Translations under genes and position numbers: made by a program | Assembly (NCBI GenBank): GCA_032158295.1 | Contig: CM063249.1 | Location: 5,967,195-6,031,194 of the forward strand | Source: Pycnopodia helianthoides | Lineage: Eukaryota; Echinodermata; Asteroidea; Forcipulatida; Asteriidae | Direction of reading: 5' to 3' | Length of the DNA stretch: 64,000 bases | In this document: positions 60,301 through 64,000 of the stretch, piece after piece | How positions within the stretch are numbered: the first letter of the stretch is position 1 | How the letters are laid out: every line of letters starts with the position of its first letter | The notes under the pieces: model-generated | Told to the model about the DNA's origin: nothing | Seen by the model: the letters and a program-made list of their open reading frames with translations, nothing else | Database searches by the model: none

Positions 60301-63229
60301 GTTTGATTAGTGTCAGACTTGATTTAACACACGATTCATGTGGCGTGTCGTGGGCCGAGCGGATAAGAGCACTGGACTCAAGCTCTGGTGTTTCTGTTTA
60401 GCAGAGTGTGGGTTCGAGTCCCGGTCATGACACTTGGTGTCCTCAAGCAAGACACTTAACCATTATTGCTGGTTCCTTCCCTCGGATGGGACGTTAAGCC
60501 GTTGTGTAATGCGCATAAAAGAACCCAGTGCACTTATCGAAAAGAGAAGGGGTTCGCCCCGGTGTTCCTGGTTTGATTGGCTGCATATTGCGTCACAGCA
60601 CCTTGTAAACCATTACATGGTGCTATGTAAAGGAATAGGTCTAATACTTCAAAACGTACATAGCTCCACAATACCGTGCAGGAAAATACTGAATGTTTCG
60701 CGCCTTTGAATGTTTCTGAAACAGATAAATGGCACCATACAATTGATGTGAATCATCATCATCATCATCATCGTTAATCATCATAATAATAATAATAGCG
60801 GCTTTTTATTTAGCGCTCATATCCGTCACTCAGTGACGCTCAAGGCGCTTCAACATTCAGTATTATCCTGCAAGGTGTTGTGGAGCTACGTTTTGAAGTA
60901 TTAGATCTACTCCTTTTACATAGCACCATGTAATGGTTTACAAGGTGCTGTGGCGCAATATGCTGCCAATCAAACCAGGAACACCGGGCTGAACCCCGTC
61001 TCTTTTTCAATAAGTGCACTGGGTTCTTTTATGTGCATTACACAATACACGGGACTTACGGCTTTACGTCCCATCCAAAGCTTTAAGGACACGAGTGTAA
61101 CGACCGGGACTTGAACCCACACTCTGCTGTACAGAAACACCAGGGCTTGAGTCTGGTGCTCTTATCCGCTCGGCCCACGACACACCACCATCATCAGGTG
61201 CATCTTAATGGAACAGTGTTCATCTTCTTGTCTATCTGTAGGGACGACTGCTTCATATCTTACCAGGAAAAGAAAAGAAAAGCCCAGAAGATGAAGGGGA
61301 ACAGAGAGAGGGGTCGTCTTTTAAGAATAAGAAGAAGTCTAAAGATAAGGCTCGCAGTGGAAGGTATTGCTTAATCTAATTTCTTTTTAAAGACTATAAT
61401 TTTTCGACAATGTTTAAGAAATAATACGCTTCATTGATATCTAGGAATTAACAAGTACCCAAAAGATGAAAATGATAAATTTTATACTCATTTTTTGTAA
61501 CCATTTTTGTAAGGGTAACCTCCAAAATTGGTTTGTGCAAATTCTAATGTTGAAATGGATCACTAATAATAATAATAATAATGATAACTTATAGAGCGCA
61601 CAAATCCACTGAAGTGCTCATGGCGCTAATACAAACAATAACATATACATGTGCAATAATCAAAATGGATACTTAGGCCTAAGCTTAGAAAAATCCAGAA
61701 TACATTACATGTAAATTAGAGGGGAAAAGGGCAAAGAGATTGCTATCAGAAAAATAATGGTTTTAATAATATTAAACAGTTGGATCACAATGTAAAGTAG
61801 TGCCATCATTAATAGATGCTAAATTTGCATCGGGGATAAAGAATTATTATTTGGTTATACACCCATACACCGATCCGTCATCTTGTAAAGAATAACAGAC
61901 CATTATGCTCAAGACATTCATCCTGCAATCTCTGCTTCTTATCCTTTGTTGATTTATTGTAGAACCTTTGTTAACCCATATCCGCCGAACGGTTTTGTGT
62001 GCACAATGGTCGAAAATGCCGAAGCCCATTTCACGCACACATGAAACGGAGGGGCATTACACTAAACATTTATTTTTTACAGCTCTCCCAAAAGTCTTGC
62101 CACAACAAATTATATACTGGTGAAGAGAGTAGGAAATTATCGGCGTTTGTAGCATTTGCGTGTTCTACGGATAAATCCGTAGGTCGGCGGATATGGGTTA
62201 AGAGAGTCTTAGAAAGAACGGAACCTTCTCAGAGCCAGAACCAATACTAGAATGCTAACAGTTCAGATTTCTTATACCTGTAACGTCTCACTTTCTGTTT
62301 TTTTCTTCAATTGCTTCGATTTAGTTCTCACAACTGGAATTCACTTTTCATCGGTGCTGATGCTGTAGCTGAGGCTATTGCGCAGAAATATCAAACAACT
62401 AAAAGTCAAGTCCTTGATGCTGTAAGTGGTTATGATAAATCCTAGACGACTGACATTTAAAGGTTTTTCTTTTCAATCTTATTCATGATTATGGACCCTG
62501 GGGGTTATTGTTCTTTGATGGGGCTACCCTGGGCTTGATTTCACAAAGCACTAAGATTCATCTTTAAAGACACTGGACACCTTTGGTAATTGTCAAAGAC
62601 CAGTCTTCTCACTTGGTGTATCTCAACATATGCACAAAATAACAAACCTTTGAAAATTTGAACTCAATTGGTCGTCGAAGTTGCGAGATAATAATGGAAG
62701 AAAAAACACCCTTGTCACACGAAGTTGTGTGCTTTCAGATGCTTGATTTTGAGACCAAAATCAATTCAAATATTTTACTGAGAAATGACTACGTTACTTC
62801 AGAGGGAGCCGTTTCTCACAATGTTTTATACTATCAACAGCTCTCCATTGCTCGTTACCAAGTAAGTTTTTATGCTAACAATTATTTTGAGTAATTACCA
62901 ATAGTGTCCAGTGCCTTTAAGATGAGTTGTCAGTATCACCATAGCGATTTGTATTGTGACATCAAACATTGATTAGCAACTAAAGAGTGATACAGCCTGG
63001 GGCTTTCCGAGGTACAACATGGTTTACACAATGTACAACCCTGAGTTACCACTTGTTTTGCATTTCTACATTTTTATGTAATTAACAGCAAGTATCTATT
63101 TGTGATGTTTTTTTGTAGGAGACAGGTCGGAGTTTAGCCGTCAGGATGGCTCTTGGAGAGACTCAGATTGTTGCCGAGACGAGACAATTCCTTCTGGAAA
63201 ATGGAGTAGCTTTGAACTCATTTAGTCAG
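45358..63229 (+). CDS. RBM19: RBM19 (Mrd1 family) RNA-binding protein, N-terminal 612 codons
   Basis: Seventeen exons (45358-45393, 46907-47089, 48955-49089, 49713-49769, 50279-50438, 50931-51067, 51402-51620, 52773-52865, 54275-54353, 54873-54944, 55728-55816, 56537-56575, 58151-58226, 59100-59230, 61242-61363, 62325-62421, 63119-63229) join in frame, all with GT-AG introns. The start reads MSRLIVKNLPSE, the RBM19 signature. RRM1 spans residues ~2-76 (RNP2 LIVKNL, RNP1 KFAFVGF); an acidic Ser/Asp-rich linker ~120-310; RRM2 ~327-398 (RNP1 weak, GMAFVEL); RRM3 ~434-505 (LFVRNL, KGFAFITF); then HNWNSLFIGADAV and MALGETQIV, conserved before RRM4. RRM4-6 are beyond the right edge. The family acts in the nucleolus in U3-dependent processing that yields 18S rRNA; zebrafish loss (npo) blocks gut development. 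Function here is inferred from this strong match. Confidence 0.95.
45394..46906 (+). other. RBM19 intron 1
   Basis: 1513 bp, GT-AG. Apart from the 51-bp palindrome at 46143-46193 it shows no transposon or other feature I could name. Confidence 0.85.
46143..46193. repeat. Perfect 51-bp palindrome (25-bp arms, 1-base centre)
   Basis: GCACAACCTGTGCACAGAAC plus TTACT, then a single C at 46168, then the exact reverse complement. In RNA it would be a hairpin with almost no loop; in DNA a cruciform. It sits in RBM19 intron 1. Confidence 0.97.
46907..47089 (+). CDS. RBM19: RBM19 exon 2 (RRM1)
   Basis: 183 bp, residues 13-73, from IKEEKIRNIF to FIDSSKIQ. Holds the RRM1 helices and RNP1 (RKFAFVGF). 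Acceptor TTTGCAG, donor ACAG|GTTTGT, phase 0 at both ends. Confidence 0.95.
47114..47510 (+). mobile_element. TTAA-flanked MITE, family 1, copy 2 (RBM19 intron 2)
   Basis: Complete, with TTAA at 47114-47117 and 47507-47510. It carries the internal ACACATGAATAAAACGCTCA segment absent from the 34.0-kb copy and starts just 25 bp after exon 2. Confidence 0.95.
47640..48420 (-). mobile_element. SINE-A copy interrupted by an inserted element
   Basis: The minus-strand SINE-A head (box A TAGCTCAGTTGGTAAGAGC; box B region GGTTCAAATCC) lies at about 47660-47735. The body continues to 47767 and resumes at 48254 with CTTTGTTCGGGGGTGCCAGT through ACCTTAAGGGGATGCAAC. The gap of about 486 bp is the probable solo LTR. 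Confidence 0.8.
47768..48253 (+). mobile_element. Probable solo LTR (about 486 bp) inside the SINE
   Basis: Begins TGTGGC and ends TTACA, flanked by direct repeats (ATAT, or CAATAT if the ends are drawn differently) at 47762-47767 and 48252-48257. Contains AATAAA-type signals near 48049 and 48112. TG..CA ends with a 4-bp duplication fit a Ty3/Gypsy-type solo LTR. Only one copy is seen, so this stays probable. Confidence 0.55.
48421..48954 (+). other. RBM19 intron 2, right part: nothing seen
   Basis: Unique intronic sequence between the SINE and exon 3; no repeat or splice decoy worth naming. Confidence 0.5.
48955..49089 (+). CDS. RBM19: RBM19 exon 3
   Basis: 135 bp, residues 74-118: VELAKNLGDD, then the conserved RPWSKYS and a Lys/Glu-rich linker. 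It closes RRM1. Donor ATTCAG|GTGAGA. Confidence 0.93.
49090..49712 (+). other. RBM19 intron 3: nothing seen
   Basis: 623 bp of T-rich intron with a polypyrimidine run before the acceptor. No repeat element recognised. Confidence 0.6.
49713..49769 (+). CDS. RBM19: RBM19 exon 4
   Basis: 57 bp, residues 119-137, a charged linker (GKDSEKQKQKKEEVDPIKK). Acceptor TTTTACAG, donor AAAAAG|GTAATA, phase 0 at both ends. Confidence 0.88.
49770..50278 (+). other. RBM19 intron 4: nothing seen
   Basis: 509 bp intron. It has a triplicated TTTGCTTTTGATTATTTG word just upstream of exon 5 (about 50200-50240), and no mobile element. Confidence 0.6.
50279..50438 (+). CDS. RBM19: RBM19 exon 5
   Basis: 160 bp, residues 138-190 plus one base. 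LEDDPGFQEFQEVHQ matches the FQEF...HQ motif of the family, then WSNDA and a Lys/Gly stretch coded by AAAGGTC repeats. Donor GAAG|GTGATT, phase 1. Confidence 0.92.
50572..50723. mobile_element. TA-flanked MITE, 152 bp (RBM19 intron 5)
   Basis: Imperfect inverted arms of about 40 bp: GATGGATTGCAATAGACGTC / ATGACGCGTATTGCAATCCA, continuing GCCGCCATCTTTG / CAAAAGATGGCGG. TA flanks at 50570-50571 and 50724-50725 suggest a Tc1/mariner-type target. It occupies a third of a 492-bp intron. Confidence 0.75.
50931..51067 (+). CDS. RBM19: RBM19 exon 6 (acidic tract)
   Basis: 137 bp, residues 191-236. An acidic run coded by a (GATGAA)n-like repeat (DEDEDEDEDE), ending GISDMD, matching the SDMD that precedes YLKSKMV in the family. 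Donor ATGGAT|GTGAGT. Confidence 0.93.
51068..51401 (+). other. RBM19 intron 6
   Basis: 334 bp. At about 51130-51205 it contains a diverged piece (GTTCTTTTCGGAACC ... CATGGTGTTACCACAAACC) of the repeat also found at 28.7 and 54.4 kb. C10 near 51282. Confidence 0.5.
51402..51620 (+). CDS. RBM19: RBM19 exon 7 (Ser/Asp repeats)
   Basis: 219 bp, residues 237-309. YLRSKMVKKAG, then four to five SDAD repeats, a Ser run, an acidic run and a basic/Gln-rich end. Acceptor CTTCCTACAG, donor AAAAG|GTAAAC. The imperfect codon repeats make length polymorphism likely. Confidence 0.93.
51910..51967. repeat. 11-bp tandem repeat, 5 copies
   Basis: CTTAGCATTCT repeated head to tail with one A-for-T variant; RBM19 intron 7. 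Confidence 0.95.
52027..52186. mobile_element. Foldback MITE (GGCCCTTTTCGA family), copy 2
   Basis: Inverted-orientation copy of the element at 43028: GGCCCTTTTCAAATCCACGG ... CGTGAATTCGAAAAGGGCC. ATA lies on both sides (52024-52026, 52187-52189), the complement of the TAT flanking copy 1, as expected for a reversed copy at the same target type. Confidence 0.88.
52283..52680 (+). mobile_element. LINE-X 3' end (RT C-terminus and tail)
   Basis: Plus-strand frame with QCVRSSSSYQSVERKTRLSA, then SFIPRTASLWNSLPGACFPP and FKRNINSYLQLP plus stop. The 3' UTR ends CTTGCATAAAA and an A-rich tail near 52650-52680. Same family as 1276-1465. CR1/jockey-like by its TASLWNSLP motif. Lies in RBM19 intron 7. 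Confidence 0.8.
52773..52865 (+). CDS. RBM19: RBM19 exon 8 (RRM2 start)
   Basis: 93 bp, residues 310-340. Ends QFVLKMRGVPFSVKE, the RNP2 strand of RRM2 (family VKLRGAPF). Donor AAAGAG|GTAAAA, phase 0. Confidence 0.93.
53284..53695 (-). mobile_element. SINE-B copy (tRNA-Ser/Leu-like head), RBM19 intron 8
   Basis: On the minus strand: GTGTCGTGGCCGAGCGGATA (box A), an extended arm, GGGTTCGAGTCCCGGTCGTG (box B), then the body TTAAGCAAGACACTTAACCA and a tail GGCGCTATATAAACACAGTT ending in (ATT)n at 53284-53300. A more decayed relative of the body lies at 53100-53260 (TTAAGTGCCTTGCTCAAGGG). Confidence 0.85.
53795..54100 (+). mobile_element. LINE-Y 3' end, RBM19 intron 8
   Basis: Frame with NRWQFQVHSAAGDRAFYAHA and PRLWNRLPHQF, the CR1-like ORF2 end, then FNDstop-like decay and the tail AAGAGCGCTATATAAATGTC plus (TTA)n. 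Same tail type as the minus-strand copy at 16.6 kb. Confidence 0.75.
54275..54353 (+). CDS. RBM19: RBM19 exon 9 (RRM2)
   Basis: 79 bp, residues 341-366 plus one base: NDIKTFFSPVPIEAIRIP, then NEKKQRT. Helix 1 and strand 2 of RRM2. Donor ACAG|GTAGGT, phase 1. Confidence 0.93.
54391..54610 (-). repeat. Dispersed repeat shared with 28.7-28.9 kb
   Basis: Reverse complement of 28715-28935: CCGATTTCCTACCTCCCGCC, ACAGTTCTTTTCAGAACTGA and GGTGTTACCGCAAACC all match. Pieces also occur at 30857-30900, 32905-32960 and 51130-51205. The family has no TIR or tail I could define. Lies in RBM19 intron 9. Confidence 0.75.
54873..54944 (+). CDS. RBM19: RBM19 exon 10 (RRM2)
   Basis: 72 bp, residues 367-390 plus one base: GMAFVELSSEIDLNKALKKN and KNYM. 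Contains a weak RNP1 lacking the usual aromatic pair, as in vertebrate RRM2. Donor ATGG|GTAAGA. Confidence 0.93.
54963..55355 (+). mobile_element. SINE-B copy, RBM19 intron 10
   Basis: A well-preserved plus-strand copy: GGCGTGTCGTGGCCGAGCGG, box B GGGTTCGAGTCCCGG, the body, then GAGCGCTATATAAGAAGCCA and a short (ATT)n end. It fills half the intron and starts 18 bp after exon 10. Confidence 0.9.
55728..55816 (+). CDS. RBM19: RBM19 exon 11 (RRM2 end)
   Basis: 89 bp, residues 391-420: GKRYIELFRDNW closes RRM2, then a linker ending APWAKQ. Acceptor ATCACAG, donor AACAG|GTTAGT. Confidence 0.93.
55817..56536 (+). other. RBM19 intron 11: nothing seen
   Basis: 720 bp. Contains a C-rich pyrimidine stretch near 56335-56370; no mobile element recognised. 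Confidence 0.55.
56537..56575 (+). CDS. RBM19: RBM19 exon 12 (micro-exon)
   Basis: 39 bp, residues 421-433, AAELADTDEPIGE, an acidic linker before RRM3. Acceptor ATGTTCAG, donor GAGAG|GTGAGT, phase 0 at both ends, so skipping would keep the frame. Confidence 0.85.
57121..57421 (-). mobile_element. TTAA-flanked MITE, family 2, copy 3 (RBM19 intron 12)
   Basis: Ends AGGCACTGGACACGTTTGGT / ACCAAAGGTGTCCAGTGCCT with TTAA at 57121-57124 and 57418-57421. A shortened interior (301 bp) keeps GTAACGAGCAACGGAGAGC and GACCAATTGAGTCCAAATTT. Confidence 0.9.
57696..58087 (-). mobile_element. TTAA-flanked MITE, family 1, copy 3 (RBM19 intron 12)
   Basis: Minus orientation relative to the 47.1- and 63.3-kb copies. 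TTAA at 57696-57699 and 58084-58087; left end AGGAACTTTACAGAATTGGT. 392 bp, full interior. Its right end lies 63 bp before exon 13. Confidence 0.95.
58151..58226 (+). CDS. RBM19: RBM19 exon 13 (RRM3 start)
   Basis: 76 bp, residues 434-458 plus one base: TGRLFVRNLPYVCHEEDLEQ and LFSRY. Classical RNP2 of RRM3. Donor TATG|GTAAAT. Confidence 0.95.
58490..59015. mobile_element. Two SINE-A copies in inverted orientation (RBM19 intron 13)
   Basis: A minus-strand copy (about 58490-58822; head at 58570-58630) abuts a plus-strand partial copy (about 58823-59015; box A TAGCTCAGTTGGTAGAGC, box B GGTTCAAATCC). Together they make up more than half of the 873-bp intron and can pair over at least 150 bp. 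Confidence 0.85.
59100..59230 (+). CDS. RBM19: RBM19 exon 14 (RRM3 core)
   Basis: 131 bp, residues 459-502: GPLTEVNLPIDSLTKKIKGF, then AFITFMMPEHAVKAF. RNP1 KGFAFITF is intact. Acceptor CTTTGCAG, donor TTTCAG|GTATAT. Confidence 0.95.
59231..60339 (+). other. RBM19 intron 14, left part: nothing seen
   Basis: Unique intronic sequence. Short open frames here have no recognisable similarity. Confidence 0.5.
60340..60710 (+). mobile_element. SINE-B copy, RBM19 intron 14 (plus)
   Basis: Starts GTGGCGTGTCGTGGGCCGAG, keeps box B GGGTTCGAGTCCCGG and the body, and loses the usual tail after GGAAAATACTGAATG. Confidence 0.9.
60780..61190 (-). mobile_element. SINE-B copy, RBM19 intron 14 (minus)
   Basis: Tail (ATA)n and GCGCTCATATCCGTCACTCA at the left, head (CGACCGGGACTTGAACCCAC ... 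GGCCCACGACAC) at the right. Inverted relative to the copy about 70 bp upstream. A (CAT)n run lies between the two at about 60749-60772. Confidence 0.9.
61242..61363 (+). CDS. RBM19: RBM19 exon 15
   Basis: 122 bp, residues 503-542 plus two bases: GRLLHILPGKEKKSPED ends RRM3, then a Lys/Ser linker. Acceptor ATCTGTAG, donor GGAAG|GTATTG, phase 2. Confidence 0.93.
61562..61660 (-). mobile_element. LINE-Y-type 3' tail fragment
   Basis: (TAA)n at 61565-61582 followed by ACTTATAGAGCGCACAAATC; reversed, this is the GCGCTMTATAAGT...(TTA)n tail of LINE-Y/SINE-B. RBM19 intron 15. Confidence 0.5.
61975..62197. mobile_element. piggyBac-like MITE, 223 bp (RBM19 intron 15)
   Basis: Terminal inverted repeats CCCATATCCGCCGA ... 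TCGGCGGATATGGG with TTAA on both sides (61971-61974 and 62198-62201). CCC ends with TTAA targets are the piggyBac hallmark. The interior is unrelated to the other two TTAA families and encodes no transposase. Confidence 0.85.
62325..62421 (+). CDS. RBM19: RBM19 exon 16
   Basis: 97 bp, residues 543-575: SSHNWNSLFIGADAVAEAIA and QKY, the family block between RRM3 and RRM4. Acceptor GATTTAG, donor GATGCT|GTAAGT, phase 0. Confidence 0.95.
62564..62920 (-). mobile_element. TTAA-flanked MITE, family 2, copy 4 (RBM19 intron 16)
   Basis: Ends AGACACTGGACACCTTTGGT / ACCAATAGTGTCCAGTGCCT with TTAA at 62564-62567 and 62917-62920. The interior matches the 13.6-kb copy in opposite orientation (GACCAGTCTTCTCAC, CACACGAAGTTGTGTGCTTT). 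Confidence 0.92.
63119..63229 (+). CDS. RBM19: RBM19 exon 17
   Basis: 111 bp, residues 576-612: ETGRSLAVRMALGETQIVAE and ENGVALNSFSQ. Acceptor TTTTGTAG, donor AGTCAG|GTATTG, phase 0. The remaining exons (RRM4-RRM6) lie past the right edge. Confidence 0.95.
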
Positions 63230-63301
63230 GTATTGAACTTTTCACTTTTTGGGATTATCTGTGAATCTTTGAGAATCTTGGTAGTGAATCAATGGATTCG
63301 G

Positions 63302-63692
63302 TTAAAGGAACATTACAGAATTGGTTTTTGCTAACAAAACAGTTGCTGGCAGTGTAAACACTTTATGTAATCCACCATATACATAAACTGACAAACCTGT
63401 AGAAGTTTGAGATCGATCGGCCATCTGGGTCACGAGAAAATAGTGAAAAACAGATTACACATTTGCATGAAATCATATAGATTCAAAAGGAATAAAATGC
63501 TCACTGAGCGATAAACTCCAATCGGAAAATTAGTTTATTCATTTCTCATCAAATATGACATTTCAGACAGAAATATTTCAAGGGATGTTTTCTACTATCA
63601 TCACCATTAGACCGTGTAAGTTTTGTGTAAATCTGTGATCAAAAGTATATTTTACAAGTTTTTTTCTTACCAATTCTGTAATGTTCCTTTAA
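63302..63692 (+). mobile_element. TTAA-flanked MITE, family 1, copy 4 (RBM19 intron 17)
   Basis: TTAA at 63302-63305 and 63689-63692; ends identical to copies 1 and 2. 391 bp. Starts about 70 bp after exon 17. Confidence 0.95.
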
Positions 63693-63839
63693 GTTTTAAA
63701 CTGCTGGAAAGCCCCACTCACTGGCTCTCTGGACGTGTGTAGTTTGTGGTTGTGGGATAAATAGACATTAGACCTTTGATCCGTTATATAATTGAAAATT
63801 GAAAATACCTCGCGACGGCATCCTAAGCTCTTCTTTAAT

Positions 63840-64000
63840 TTGAAAAATAGAATTAGCTGTTGCAAACTGCTTACCAACCAAAGGATCTTATGGTATCAAT
63901 TCAAGAAAATGTTAATGGCGTCACTTTTTGACCCAAAGGTTCTTTTTTAGCCTTTGAGAAAGACTCTGCTAGAGTCAGAACGTGACGGCATTAACATTTT
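63840..64000 (+). repeat. Dispersed repeat related to 44.52-44.68 kb
   Basis: AGCTGTTGCAAACTG, ACCAAAGGATC and AGACTCTGCTAGAGTCAGAA align with the flank and right arm of the 44.6-kb hairpin repeat, but the left arm is not preserved. Runs off the right edge. Confidence 0.55.

Overview
This is eukaryotic genomic DNA. Coding sequence is split into short exons with GT-AG introns, surrounded by AT-rich DNA full of SINEs, LINE remnants, short inverted-repeat transposons (MITEs) and satellites. Protein similarity and repeat style suggest an invertebrate deuterostome, most likely an echinoderm such as a sea star; that placement is an inference. I see no bacterial operon, CRISPR array, virus or toxin gene.

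Two protein-coding genes are supported, transcribed away from each other. (1) On the minus strand, from about 35.7 kb to beyond the left edge, is a WSCD1/WSCD2-type gene: a type II membrane protein of the Golgi class with a WSC domain. Three exons are visible (35719-35219, 5611-5491, 655-456) with compatible splice phases. They give 253 codons, ending after the first WSC domain; any second WSC domain and the sulfotransferase domain would lie to the left. Intron 1 is about 29.6 kb and fills nearly half the window. (2) On the plus strand, from 45358 to beyond the right edge, is RBM19 (yeast Mrd1), a nucleolar multi-RRM factor of pre-rRNA processing. Seventeen exons join in frame into 612 codons covering RRM1, the acidic linker, RRM2, RRM3 and the start of the region before RRM4.

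Layout: 1-5.6 kb holds WSCD exons 3 and 2, a two-block 19-bp minisatellite (1.54-2.96 kb) and SINE fragments. 5.6-35.2 kb is WSCD intron 1: a 31-bp minisatellite (10.5-11.2 kb), a compound CA-repeat/160-bp array (11.3-12.8 kb), TTAA-flanked MITEs, a Harbinger-like MITE, a nest of LINE remnants (27.1-29.7 kb) and a recent 1.4-kb tandem duplication (29.5-32.3 kb). 35.7-45.3 kb is the intergenic interval between the two 5' ends, with a CTCF-like motif, two MITEs, a third SINE family and a hairpin. 45.3-64 kb is RBM19, whose introns carry at least three SINE families or fragments, a probable solo LTR, LINE tails and seven MITEs.

The two genes have no obvious functional link: one would act in the secretory pathway on glycans, the other in the nucleolus on rRNA. 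The most noteworthy non-genic signals are three unrelated MITE families sharing TTAA target duplications, inverted SINE pairs flanking RBM19 exons, the enrichment of the octamer TAGGCCTA, a perfect 51-bp palindrome, and satellite blocks with spurious open frames on both strands. I did not find a convincing new biological system.
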